Of a stretch of DNA of 64,000 nt, positions 51,022 through 61,992 are shown piece after piece. Source of the stretch: Rhynchopus euleeides (Eukaryota; Euglenozoa; Diplonemea; Diplonemida; Diplonemidae); the NCBI GenBank assembly GCA_963210315.1, contig OY723253.1, positions 310,001 to 374,000 on the forward strand, written 5' to 3'. Position numbers and translations under genes: made by a program. The notes beneath the pieces were generated by a model. It was not told the origin of the DNA. It saw only the letters and a program-made list of their open reading frames with translations, and ran no database searches. The first letter of the stretch is position 1. Each line of letters opens with the position of its first letter.

Positions 51022-52687
51022 TACAAAAAAAATCGCGGGTCTGAGAAGGAGAGACGACGTCTGCCGTGAAGAAACATGCCCCCCTCCCCCCCTTCCCCCT
51101 CCAAAATCGGAGCTCAGATCTACTCAGATACACAAACGTGCTCTGCACACCGCACCCCTCTGGAACAGAGTTGTTGGGTGTGTGAGCTAACGAACCACAG
51201 AAGGGTCGAGGGGGGGGGGGAAGAGGAGAGAGTCAACAGGGGGAGGGGGGGGGGGATAGCCAGGTAATACAGAGAAACGGCAAGGCTTGCCCACAGCTGA
51301 CCTCCCGTTCACCGGAAGGCTTTCTTTTGGAAGAGGGTTTCCATGCCCTCCCCCACCCCCCCTTTTCTGAGGAAGGGGTTGAAGGTTCGGGGCTTGGGAC
51401 GCATCCACAGAGAGAGAGCAGTGTCCCCCCCGGCCTTTTTGGCAGGCATATAGAGACGAATCTGTGTCGTCGATACAGCATATTGACGACACAGATCTTA
51501 GAAGAACAGTGCGGGCGTTGGTTTGTGCCCTGTGAGATCTTGCACGCGCAATACAGATGTAAAAAGGGGAGAGGGGGCTTCAGGAAGACGGGAGAGGGGG
51601 GCTTCAGGAATTTTCGGAAACCCCAAGGCGGGGGAGGGAGGGGGTTAAAATGCAGAAGACGGCTAAGACGATAGACAGACGGGGTGGTGGTGGTGGTGCA
51701 CGACGCGACAGGCCAATGGGCGTTGGCATGTGATCACGTGACATAACTGAATTGGCACAGCCCCGATGGATAACAGGGTTCGTTTGCCAACATGGGGGGA
51801 ACTGCAACCGCATGTTTTATTTTTGTTCTTTGGGGGCCTTCGCTACCAAGTGTGACTGAGTGAGAAAAAGTGAGCCACGGCCCACTTCCCCTCACTGGCT
51901 GACGAGCTGTGACGAGCAGTGACTGGTAGCGAGGGCCCCCTTTCGGGAATATTTTTTTTCGAAGCACTCATAGACACACTCAGGGTATAAGATAGACTTT
52001 TTTTCTGGCGCCGTTTTCCGGTTTTTCTGGTTTTGAAAATTTTTCGCGCGCGCCTTCGGCGCGCGCGACCCGCGCAAACCCTCCCAGAATCTGAGAGGGC
52101 CCGGTGCCTGCGCGCGTCCTGTCGTACTGAGGCTGCTTGGTGGGGCAGGCGCAGCAGCTGCTTTGAAAGTTTGGACTCTCGGCCAAAAAAGGTCTGGTGC
52201 AATGTTTTTACGCAGGGGGGGTCTGGGGGGCGGAGCCCCCCAGCCGCCGGAGGCCACGGTAGTGAACATCTGTTCCCTACAGTCTGGATTCGCTTGTAAG
52301 TAGGAAGGCTTCGCTGTATCGCAGCCCGGCCAGCAGGAGATCACTGGTCCTTGAGGGTTCAACCTTCAGGGTGGAGGAGGACGGGGGAGCGACCACTCGT
52401 GATAGGTGTGCGTTGTGGGTGGAGTGGGTGCACGACAGAATGGCCAAAGGGTCCACGAGATCTCTGCACACATTCCGTTGTCGAGGAGATGGGCACCTAG
52501 CTGTGACGACAGGCAACAAACAAATCTCATCTGTTAGTTGCCCCCAATAGGCTTGGCGACCTTCAAGACTGCTTGAAAGTCGTTCGTGTTCTCGTCTCAG
52601 CCCTCCAGACAAGCAGATCTGTCTCGAGTTGGTGGGCTGTCGCCATGTATTCGATGGCACCGAGTGACGCTGCACAGAGGCAGACGA
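51022..52687. other. Gene-free stretch with small repeats
   Basis: Includes a perfect 12-bp-stem hairpin (51460-51496), a GA-rich block duplicated around 51570-51605, a CGCGCGC(C)TTCGGCGCGCG hairpin near 52044 and a D repeat (52214-52275). The minus-strand frame 52277-52690 has no recognised family and abuts MITE T. Confidence 0.4.
52214..52275 (+). repeat. D repeat, copy 4
   Basis: Same 60-bp unit as at 24464 and 24639, again about 170 bp downstream of a CG-only hairpin (52044-52066). That supports one larger composite repeat of which D is the 3' part. Confidence 0.65.
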
Positions 52688-52863
52688 CACGGTGAACTCC
52701 AGCGGAGGTTACCCTACCTCCGCTGGAGTACACCGTGTGTCTCCCATGAGTCTCAACTAGCGGGAGTCTTAGCGTAAATTAGCTGGAAAATAGACTCCCG
52801 TATCCAGTACAGACTGCAGTCTTAGACTCCCTCTTAGACATGGTGGCTGGAGTCCACCATGTG
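52688..52863. mobile_element. Degenerate short relative of transposon T
   Basis: Ends CACGGTGAACTCCAGC and GCTGGAGTCCACCATGTG match the ends of element T (36259-38602). GAGTCTCAACTAGCGGGAGTC is kept in part, and a short palindrome (CCAGCGGAGGTTACC) sits at the left end. About 175 bp, non-coding, older than the large copy. Confidence 0.7.
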
Positions 52864-53158
52864 TGCACCTTCAAAACAGAAGAGACCTGCATGACGAGGG
52901 CATCACCACCCACCGGGCCACCCGCTAGGTCCATTTTTTCTTCTCCGCTTCTCTGCCTTCTTTGGACTATTTGAGCTCTGTGCGGATCACGATGGGGTCA
53001 CTTTCTATTTTTTTATGGCGTTTTTTCTGACTGTTTTACTGTCCCAAAGTCACAAAAAAAACGCCGAAAATGAGATCGACCTTTTTTTTTTTTTCAGAAA
53101 ACCGGGAACCGGGAAACCCTGGTTTTGAAAACCGGAAAACCAGACCTATCTTATCCCC

Positions 53159-54750
53159 TGCTCATAGTTTCCCTTCGCGCGAAGCTTTTTGGCTACGCGC
53201 GAACCCCCCGGACCCCTGCGCGAGCGCGTAAAAAAAAAGGGGGTTCGCGCGAAAAAAAAAGCGCATTTCGCGCGAAAAAAAAGGCGCTTCGCGCGAAAAA
53301 AAAAGGATTTCGCGCGAAAAAAAAAGCGCTTCGCGTGAAAAAAAAACGCATTTCGCGCGAAAAAAAGGGGTAAAAAGGCGCTTCGCGCGAAAAAATTGGC
53401 CCCTTGGCACCTTGTCCCTGTGGCTGTGCTGTGAACAGTGTGACTATTGTTGGCGTCCAGCTCACTGTGTCATGCGCCTTCTCCATGCCTCCATGATTGA
53501 TCGTCTTCTTGATATTGGGTGTGGTGCTCACCTGTGAGCATGTGGCACAGGGACGAAAGACGAGAGTCTCTCAGATGCGTCCTCTGATGGGAGGCAGATG
53601 ACTGGAACAGGCACCTGGTACAGCAGGCACGGGTACAAGAAGTGGGCCAGAAATAGGGCTCAGCAGAAGCGCAAGATTTGCCCGTCTCAGCTTCCCGCCC
53701 CAACTTCCGCTCAACGGTATTGTCGGGAAGTCCTCAGGCATGCCCGGGTCGGCGCCCCCCCCCAAGGCCTGACGTCCTGCCTGATAATTGACGGTCCCGG
53801 GTTCAAAACCCGCTCAGGTGCTGCGTGTCGTCGACACCGTGACTGCGGCAGTCGACATCCCAGACGGGTCGCCCCTCCTCTGTGCAAAGTACATCCGGGC
53901 GAGGCTCCCACCGCGCTCGATTCTGGGTTGTCCGCCATGTGCTGTCATGGAGCCTGCGTATTCGGGCGTGAAAACCGTAGGTGGTGGTTCGATTCCCAGA
54001 ACTTGGGTAGGATATCCTATGGGATAACCTACGGGATGTTGCTTCTCGCGTTGGATATCCTACGCCAAGGTGGAACCCTGCAGAAGACACGAGAGTAACA
54101 GCGAGGGACATCCCACGGATATCCCGCTCTGTTACCTCTCTGTTCCCTCGGGTACCCCGAGAGAACGTCATCCCCCTTCGGCCTGGGCTTGTGCCACTGG
54201 CTGGGCTGCTTCTTGTACAGGTCGATGGAGTGAACGCGCTGGGTTATTGCGCCAGGTACTAGCTTCGGCAAACTGCAGCAGAGTGGGTGGCTCTCCAGTT
54301 GTGCTGGGAAGATGGTGGAGGGTCACCAATATTGTGAGGCGGCTCATTCTTCAGCATTTCTGAGCGAAAATCCCTCAGTACAACACCTCCCCCCCCCCCG
54401 TTTGCAAAGGCAAAACAGGTAGTGTCCGCCACTTTGGAGCTGATTTTGACCCGAGTTTGGCGGAGTTGGGCGGCGTTGGGCGGAGTTGGGCGGTGGTGTG
54501 GCGGCGTTCGGCGGAACCCGTTTTGGGCCAAATCAGGTGGCCCACCCCCCAAATGCGCTTTTTTTATTCGCGCGAAAAATAGGTGCGCTTTTTTTCTTCG
54601 CGCGAAAAAAAGGGGCGTTTTTTTTATTCGCGCGAATAATAGGGGCGCGTTTTTTTTTCGCGCGAAAAAAAGGAGCACTTTTTTTTTCGCGCGTCGCGCG
54701 CGTCCGACGCACGAAAAAAAAGGCCTTCGCGCGAAGGAAAACTATGAGCA
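53159..54750. mobile_element. Inverted-repeat element K with TTCGCGCGAA arrays
   Basis: A 26-bp terminal inverted repeat (TGCTCATAGTTT then CCTTCGCGCGAAG; one mismatch) bounds 1.6 kb. Just inside each end are arrays of the palindrome TTCGCGCGAA separated by A or T runs, about ten units on the left (53175-53395) and about seven on the right (54560-54740). The core has unique sequence, GGCGGAGTTGG minisatellite (54455-54510) and two B-box-like motifs (GGTTCAAAACC, GGTTCGATTCC). Lys/Arg-rich open frames over the arrays are artefacts of the repeats. No transposase and no clear target duplication. Confidence 0.6.
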
Positions 54751-56043
54751 CTGTAAAAAATAATGTGCTACACAGCACGGCGTGAACAGGGATGGTGAAA
54801 TGTGGCCGAACAAAACATCAGGAAGGCCGTCCTGTCATACTACAACAACAAGTAGAGTGAACCCAACACCCGCACCGCACCCCTACCCCCCACCCCCTTC
54901 CACCACCCGGCCAATGGCACAGAGGGTTCCAAATAGATTAGGTCCTGGCGCTGTGTGTTGCCAAAATCTGGCAAAAAAAGCCCGCATCACATTGGCAGAT
55001 CGCTGGTTCTGCCGTTGAACCTGCGCAACCCACCTCTCACCCCCCGTCATCCACACGCAATCAAAGTGACGTCGGGAGCAGGACTGTGGGATATCAGCTC
55101 TGGCCCAGCATGTTCTTGCAGATGAACAACACACAGGATGCTCAGAACTGTCCCAATTGGGAGCCGATCCAGGAGCTACCTTTGAGGCCCCCTTCAGGGG
55201 GCACCAGCACTGTGTGTGGGGGAAGAGAACCGATAAGCCATGACAACAACATATCCCAGGGTCCGACAGAAGGCCAGGATGTGTATGTAAGGGTGCTTGT
55301 CTCGAGAAGTGCATCACAGTGCAAAACAAGGCGAGACCGCCTCACATAAAGGTCTTCATTGTAAGCTGCAAAGTGACACGGTTTGACACAGCAAGCCCAT
55401 CCATTCGTTGGCTTTTTTCATTTCCCTCATCAAGAAGGCACAGAAAACAATACCCAGATTGGCCAAGGCAAGCCCCATCCCGACCTCCCCACCCCCACCC
55501 CCCCCCCCCCCCATCCCCCACGGGCGACACTGCACCCGCCGACACCACCCCCACCCCGATGTCTACTATCTCATCTGGGGTTTTGAATAGAGTCAACAAA
55601 TTGCACACACTCAGAACGCAAAGCCGAAGGCACTGCTCTGCACGACACAAACACGTGAAGGCTTTGTTTACAGCAGTGTGAAGAAGCGCGGAGAGTGCAC
55701 CGAGCAACCTGCTGTTGGTGCAGTCTCCACTGTACACACGCACACAGAAGCGGCTGCCATGATCGATACACGGGGACTCCCCACTTAGATCATCAGCAGC
55801 GCATGTGAAATATAATACTTGGCTCCAACAGCCAATGAAGGGGAAAAAGGAAAGACCAAGGCAAGCAGAACCTCATTCGTGTGTGGATCGCACTGAGCGA
55901 AACCGCACGACCTCCGCTGCGCCACACCTCACACCCCACCACCCCACACCACCCCCCCCCCCTTTAATTCGCAAACACAACACACCGCACACACAGTTTT
56001 GAAAAAAGGCGGGGGGGCCAGGCCAGCCGCTGCCCGGCACGAC
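54751..56043. other. Gene-free stretch
   Basis: I see no supported gene; C-rich tracts near 55495-55515 and unremarkable short frames. 55920-56043 is the 3' flank of the PDZ-protein gene. Confidence 0.45.
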
Positions 56044-58803
56044 CTAATACCCCCCATCTGACGAGACACGGTGCTCTGTGTAGTACGCCTGTGGGGAGAC
56101 GGGCTGCGGGAGTGTCGTGACGCTGTCGTGCCGGAGGGACACGAGGCCCCCGACTGACCCCCGCCCAACAGACATCGTGCGAGGCAGCATGGTCGGCGTA
56201 CCCAGCACCGTGCTGCTGCTGGACCCACCCAGCGAGTTGCGCCTACCCCCACGCCCCCTCAGGGGGTAGCCTACAGACGACGGGGCGGCAAGCGGTGACG
56301 ACAGCGTCCCCTGCAGCCTCTGCGGCACAGGCCTGGGGCTGGTCCACGGCGACCTGCTCGCTGTGGACCCCGACACCACCCTGTTCTGCGACGCCACCTG
56401 CGCGATGTGCTTGTCGTGCAGCCGCCTCGCCCCCGCCCACTTCTGCAGCCCCACCTTCTCGCCGTGCGCCCTCAGGAACCCCTGCAGCGACATGACCTGC
56501 CCGCCCTCGTCGATCCGCTCCTCCTCCGAAAACATCAGCACGATCCCCGCCTCCTGCCGCACGCCCCCCGAAGCAACCGCTGCCTCCACCGCCCTGTCGC
56601 ACGCGCTGAGCACCTCGGCTTTCCCGGACACCGCAACACCATTCACCTCCACGACCCTCCGCCCGTAATACCGCGACAGCGCCCTGTCAAGGGAGGAGCC
56701 CAGCTTCACCCCATGCAGGATGCCTTCCTCCGTCAGCAGCAGCGGGCGGAACGCCGTGCTGTAGTTCACCTGCACCTCCAGGGGGAGCGCGGGCGGCAGC
56801 ACCGCACCCATCGACGGCGAGACCCCGCCGAAGTGCTGTCCCCCGCCCCCACCCCCACCTCCACCTCCCCCGCCTCCTGCAGACGCCGCACCCTTTGGCT
56901 GCTCTGCAGACCCAGCCTCGAGGATTTGGCACTCCTCCAGGGGGACGAAGCGGATCCCCTTCCCCTTCACGCTGACAGAGGCGCCGCCCCCGCCTATAGC
57001 GGAGACCACCTTGCCCACCTCGCCTGTTGATCGGAGGACCACGAAGGAGTCTTTCGCCGGCCCGCTGGCGGTGATGGTTTTGGGCATCCCGAACCCGATG
57101 GCCATGTCCCTGCCGCGGGCCCTGCGGATCTCGTCGTCGAGCCTGCGCTGCGTCACGATCCCCTCCTTCTTCCCGACATGGGTGATCTCATCCCCGACGA
57201 ACCGCTCGAACCCCGCCCGGTCGGCGTTGCTCCCCGGGAGAACCCCGACGAGGTAGAGCGACTGCTGGTCCGCACCGCCCGGCTCCACAACCAACCCAGC
57301 CTCGCCTCCGAGGGTCTGCACCACAGCCTCTTGATACGCCGTCTGCTGCTTCAGCGGCTGCGGTGCTGCGGGGGCACTGCCTGGAATCGCGCTGCGGTGG
57401 GGCGGCACACCCGCCACCGCGACAGCGGCAGGGGGTGCCCACTGCGGCTGGGAGTCTCCAGGTGGGACCACGACAACCTGCTTAGAGTGGTGCGGCGGTG
57501 TCTGCCGCTGCGGCGCCCTGTCGTCGGCATACCGCGCCCCGGGTGGGGGCTGCAGGGGGGCCTGGGGCTGCGGGCGGGGCGGCGGCGTGGCGGCTGCGCC
57601 GCCGACCTCCGCGGTGTCCTTCAGGGTGAGCTGCGCGTTGCCTGAGCTCTGCACCGCACTCTCCTCGCTGACGCGGCAGCGCCAGAACCCCCCCGCTATG
57701 CAGCAGAAGAAGCAGAGGAGCACCCCGATCCCAATCAGGGTCAGACGGGTGTAGTCGTCAAACTCCCCGTCATCAACCTCCTTCGGGACAATGCATGACC
57801 CCGCGATGCAGATCTCGGTGGAACCCGGTTCCGACGCGCAGGAGGTCCCGTCGTCCTTCCACACATTGCACTCACCTGTGTTGATGTTGCAGACAGGCTT
57901 CGCGCATGGGAGGTCTGGACAGGTTATCGATTTGCACCGCCTCGCATTCACCGACAGGGGGCTGGGGGTGAGCGCCGCAAACGAGGGGACCTGTGTGGGG
58001 GCGGGCGTCGGGGCGCACACATCCCGCGGTGTCCAGACGGAGTCGTTGCAGGTCGACGCAACCCCGACGGTGACAGGGTTTGCCCCTCCCGACACGGGGA
58101 AGGTGCAGAGGAAGGAGCAGGAGGCCCCGGAGGGAACCAGCCTGCCAGCCTTGCAGAGGGATGTGATGCTCCCCGAGGGGGCAACCAGGTCGTCGACGAA
58201 GCACTCGCCAGACCCACACCCCCCGTAGAAGACGCTCCACTGCGGGGCGCCTGCGCCGGAGAGGCAGGTAGCAGTAGCGTAGCAGTTTGCGTTGTCCTTC
58301 TTCAGCCTGCAGCTCGCCGAGACGGGGTAGACAGTTCCGGGGAGACAGGTGCCGGGGAAAGCCTCGTCGATGCCGTAACCCTGTGCGATGCTGAGGCTGT
58401 TGACGGAGCACTGCGTCTGCAGGTCGGGCGGCGTGGTGGTGAAGGTGCTGCACATGGTGCGCAGGTCGGCAAGCGGGGGGCATTCGAGGCTGTCCACCAC
58501 GGGGAACTGAACCTGGCCCGGCTGGACCCCTTTTGCAGCCTGCTGGAGGCGCCACTCCGTATCCCACCCAGGGCTCTGTTTGATGCAGCAGGAGCCGAGG
58601 CCCTGCCTGATGAGGTCAGCGCTACGGCCCAGCAGGCAGTCGCAGTCGCTCTGCTGCAGAACCGATACGGAGCATCCGAGAGTGGACTGCATCGCTGCTG
58701 TGGTGCAGACGGTTTGTGTCACCGCTGGGTCAGCGCACAGTGCCAGAGCCAGCGCCAGCGAGACAAGCATTGTTCGTCCATCTTGTCGTGCCAAAGCTCG
58801 CAT
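56044..58803 (-). CDS. Type I membrane protein: Cys-rich ectodomain, single span, Pro-rich and PDZ-containing cytoplasmic part
   Basis: About 919 residues. The signal peptide (MLVSLALALALCADPAVTQ) starts at residue 12 from the chosen ATG at 58803; the internal Met at 58770 is an equally good start. The ectodomain (about 30-345) has many paired Cys, ending with RRCKSITCPDLPCAKPVCN, then INTGECNVWKDDGTSC, a disintegrin/EGF-like knot. A membrane span follows (LTLIGIGVLLCFFCCIAGGFW, about 345-365). The cytoplasmic side has a Pro/Gln-rich stretch and a PDZ-like domain (about 495-570; SLYLVGVLPGSNADRAGF and GDEITHVGKKEG). After a 14-Gly run (about 641-654) comes a second PDZ-like fold (LSRYYGRRVVEVNGVAVSGK) and a Ser/Arg-rich tail. 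A receptor or adhesion protein anchored to a scaffold is plausible. A CCCTGCCAG acceptor lies about 11 bases upstream of the ATG. No family name can be given. Confidence 0.8.
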   Translation of the reverse strand: MRALARQDGRTMLVSLALALALCADPAVTQTVCTTAAMQSTLGCSVSVLQQSDCDCLLGRSADLIRQGLGSCCIKQSPGWDTEWRLQQAAKGVQPGQVQFPVVDSLECPPLADLRTMCSTFTTTPPDLQTQCSVNSLSIAQGYGIDEAFPGTCLPGTVYPVSASCRLKKDNANCYATATCLSGAGAPQWSVFYGGCGSGECFVDDLVAPSGSITSLCKAGRLVPSGASCSFLCTFPVSGGANPVTVGVASTCNDSVWTPRDVCAPTPAPTQVPSFAALTPSPLSVNARRCKSITCPDLPCAKPVCNINTGECNVWKDDGTSCASEPGSTEICIAGSCIVPKEVDDGEFDDYTRLTLIGIGVLLCFFCCIAGGFWRCRVSEESAVQSSGNAQLTLKDTAEVGGAAATPPPRPQPQAPLQPPPGARYADDRAPQRQTPPHHSKQVVVVPPGDSQPQWAPPAAVAVAGVPPHRSAIPGSAPAAPQPLKQQTAYQEAVVQTLGGEAGLVVEPGGADQQSLYLVGVLPGSNADRAGFERFVGDEITHVGKKEGIVTQRRLDDEIRRARGRDMAIGFGMPKTITASGPAKDSFVVLRSTGEVGKVVSAIGGGGASVSVKGKGIRFVPLEECQILEAGSAEQPKGAASAGGGGGGGGGGGGGQHFGGVSPSMGAVLPPALPLEVQVNYSTAFRPLLLTEEGILHGVKLGSSLDRALSRYYGRRVVEVNGVAVSGKAEVLSACDRAVEAAVASGGVRQEAGIVLMFSEEERIDEGGQVMSLQGFLRAHGEKVGLQKWAGARRLHDKHIAQVASQNRVVSGSTASRSPWTSPRPVPQRLQGTLSSPLAAPSSVGYPLRGRGGRRNSLGGSSSSTVLGTPTMLPRTMSVGRGSVGGLVSLRHDSVTTLPQPVSPQAYYTEHRVSSDGGY

Positions 58804-60835
58804 GTGATCCGGCCCTGGCAGGGAGTGTGAGTGAGTGGTGTGGGTTCTCAGGCTGTTGCTTCTCTCAGACTGTCGGGGCTCACTGGGGATGGATGCATGG
58901 CAAAGGCGGGTGGGGTGGTAGGGTGGGGCGGGGTGGGGTGCGCGCTGCCTCATCTTGTTTGGGGCGGCTCTACTGCCGTCGACCGAGAACCGCAGAGGTT
59001 TGCTTTCTTTGTTGCTGCCTCGCACCATTTTCACAGGGCAGTGTTAGGAAGGGGAGGAGGGGTCTCATAAGTTTCGGGGTTTCAGCAACTCTTCTCGCAC
59101 CTCACCTCCTGGGGGGGGGCGGTGAGCGACAACAGCATGGCGCCGGAGAACTCGTGATGCAGCTGGAAACCCTGTCGCGATAAGCCACCCACCCCCCCGC
59201 CCCCTCCATGGGCCTGGATGTTTGGTGGCAGCAGTGGACGCCAAGGCTATCCCGACAACTGCTCTGCCACAACGGACCTCCAATGAAATTCTCCAGATCG
59301 GTCAACAGGCTTCAAACTCAAGAAGCATGAAAACACAACCGGGGCCACAGCAAGCACTGCACGAATGTGGGTCAGATTTTTCATCTCGTGCGCGCGCATG
59401 GCATTGAATGGATATTGGGCTGTCAGACTGACAGCCTCCGGTGAAACGGGCACTTTTGTTTTGAACGCTTTTTTTTTGAACAGAATTTGAATAATCTCTG
59501 ACGAGAAACATTGACGGGGCCGACACCATGTGAGGCTAGGGAATTTCGCGGTGTCAACATTGGGCAACGGGGCGTTGCCCTCCAACGATCAACAGCCCGC
59601 CGCATGTAATGCGGCAAAAAGGGCGGGCTCTAAATCACAGAACACAATGGAAGCCACGCTGCCGCGAGAACTTGACCCTGCCCTGCAAGCAGATGGCAGG
59701 TCGGGGCATGCCAGCAGGCTATGTTGCCGCACCAACAGCCCAGGCACACATCGGGCAACCTTCTGAACAACTGAGCCATATCCAGATCCGCCCCCATAGG
59801 AGATATGATTTCCTCTGTTGTCTTGTTGTTCTGTACCTCCACAGAGAGCGGTGCTGTGTTTCCACAGTAATGGATACCCCTTCGTTCAGGAAAGACACAT
59901 GGATTCACAACAACAGTTGTCCCGGACTCCTGGTGCAAGCACCTGTCATCGTCTGGGTGAGCTGCCTACCAGCCGGCATTGAGACATACAGTACCCTCGG
60001 CGATTTCGAACTCCTGGCGCAAGCGCCCGCTCGAGCCTGGGGAAGCAGTCTCGAAGCCTGTTGGGAGAGCAGCGTTTTTTCGAAAAATAAAAAAGACTCG
60101 TGGCAGCCTTCGGCAGGACACCATTCGTACAATCACAGAAAGAATGGGCCGTATTTTTTTGAACGAATTTTGTGTTCTCTTCGCAGCCCCTGAATGAGAG
60201 GGGCCGTTGTTGGGGGGTTGTTTGAATTTCTCTCTTTTTTTGTTTGCATCAGCCATATACTATGAAGGGGAAAAGGGAGAGTGAAACGAACCCTGCGCCA
60301 TCACCCCAGAGCCGGAGGAGGGGGCTGGGGGCATGAATGAAGGGGAAGGGATGGGGGAAGTCACACTCACGAAGAAATCCTCAGCTGGAATCAGTGTAGC
60401 AAACGGTGGAGGGCGAGAGGGGGAAATTTTTTCCGTTGGCCAAACAAATATCCGGCCAACAGGACCCGAATGGGCCCCTTTTCAGAGAAGGGAGGGTAAC
60501 AGGTGAGAACATTGTCCCACGAGCCGGGACAATCTGCATGTGGGTCGGGTCAGTCCAAAAACACGCTCCTCCAGATAGGCCTTGTTGAGTAGTTTGGGGC
60601 GTCGGTGGTACTTCCATAGTTTTTTTTCCATCAGATACCTCAAGATGGCAGAAATCGGGTTTGCGAGAGTGTTGCGAGATCTCCTGGATGTTGGAACACC
60701 TACCCCGAGGCTCTTGTGCACCACCCCTCGGGTTTACGGAGTGGTGTGAGGTGGGGTTGCACCATCCAGCACCGTGCGTGGGAATCTGTGATCTCCTTTC
60801 GCTACATTACTGGGGGGGGTCGAATATAAGATGTA
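58804..60835. other. Gene-free stretch
   Basis: I see no gene. There is a GGGCAACGGGGCGTTGCCC hairpin near 59562 and open frames without motifs. Moderate GC compared with neighbours. Confidence 0.45.
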
Positions 60836-61180
60836 CCTGGGACCCCCCGTGTATAAGTCCCCCCCCCCCTTACCCCCGTGTTTAAGTCCCCCCCTGGGGG
60901 TCTGGCAGGGGGGGGACTTAAACACAGGGGGACCTAAACACGGGGGTGGGCTGGTCTGGAGGGTCATCAGGTGGCCCCTAGGCCCTCCAGGTGCTGTCAG
61001 AGTCGAAAAGTGGGGTGCCAAAAGTCCCTCCGGACCGGAATTACCCCCCTACGACAGCAGAGGAAGAGGTCTTCTTGGTCTCCACTGTGCCACCCCCGTG
61101 TTTAAGCCCCCCCTGTGTTTAAGTCCCCCCCGGCCGAAAATCGCCTCCAGGGGGGGGACTTAAACACGGGGGGTCCCAGG
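60836..61180 (+). mobile_element. TA-targeting element C, copy 2
   Basis: CCTGGGACCCCCCGTG ends, TA flanks (60834-35 and 61181-82). The left flank reads GAATATAAGATG. It lacks about 20 bp of the subterminal G/C block present in copy 3. Confidence 0.8.
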
Positions 61181-61200
61181 TACCTCGAATACAAGATGTA

Positions 61201-61399
61201 CCTACCACCCCCCGTGTATATGCCACCCCCCAAAAGGGGTGTGTTTATGTCACCCCCCCAGGCGGCCCTGGCGGGGGGTGACATACACTAACCTACCACC
61301 CCCCGTGTTTATGTCACCCCCTAAAAGGTGTGTTCATGTCACCCCCCTCCCGATTTTTGCACCTGGGGGGGGGGTGACATATACACGGGGGGTGGTAGG
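61201..61399. mobile_element. Element B short dimer, copy 2
   Basis: Inverse of the dimer at 35868-36062 with the same internal junction (ATACACTAACCTACC). Left flank ACAAGATG then TA; right TA at 61400-01, followed by CCTTGAATATAAGATG. Confidence 0.75.
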
Positions 61400-61457
61400 T
61401 ACCTTGAATATAAGATGTATTTTGAAATCCCAAAATATAAATGGAATATAAGATGTA

Positions 61458-61822
61458 CCTGGGACCCCCCGTGTATAAGTCCCCCCCCCTTACCCCCGTG
61501 TTTAAGTCCCCCCCTGGGGGTCTGGCAGGGGGGGGGACTTAAACACAGGGGGACCTAAACACGGGGGTGGGCTGGTCTGGAGGGTCATCAGGTGGCCCCT
61601 AGGCCCTCCAGGTGCTGTCTGAGTCGAAAAGTGGGGTGCCAAAAGTCCATCCGGACCGGAATTACCCCCCTACGACAGCAGAGGAAGAGGTCTTCTTGGT
61701 CTCCACTGTGCCACCCCCGTGTTTAAGCCCCCCCTGTGTTTAGGTCCGCCCCCCCCGTGTTTAAGTCCCCCCCGGCCGAAAATCGCCTCCAGGGGGGGGA
61801 CTTAAACACGGGGGGTCCCAGG
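61458..61822 (+). mobile_element. TA-targeting element C, copy 3
   Basis: Inserted at the TA in the exact centre of a palindrome: left flank GAATATAAGATG, right flank CATCTTATATTC. 365 bp, nearly identical to copies 1 and 2 (a GCTGTCTGAGTC insertion of one base distinguishes it). Confidence 0.82.
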
Positions 61823-61891
61823 TACATCTTATATTCGACTTTTCTGTTTACAGTGTCCACTAGGCACTGGAAAATGCCATAAAAAAGCGAA

Positions 61892-61925
61892 ATTTGAACA
61901 TAAGATGTACATCTTATGTTCAAAT
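61892..61925. repeat. Perfect 34-bp palindrome (uninserted target site)
   Basis: ATTTGAACATAAGATG, TA, then its exact inverse. Closely related to the split palindrome around element C copy 3, so this looks like an unoccupied insertion target. Confidence 0.8.
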
Positions 61926-61992
61926 ATGGGCAAATTTTATGTTTTTGGAAAATGCAAATTATGGCTCCCGTACACGCATATTATAAGATGTA

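Noticed and set aside
53125-53373. Lys/Arg-rich open frames (RAKKK repeats) over 53125-53530 and 54422-54785
   Set aside because: Produced in several frames by the TTCGCGCGAA plus poly-A arrays of element K; not protein.
53795-54005. B-box-like GGTTCAAAACC and GGTTCGATTCC, possible tRNAs
   Set aside because: The T-stem is imperfect (second case has two pairs only) and no acceptor, D arm or anticodon arm can be drawn; at most tRNA-derived remnants.
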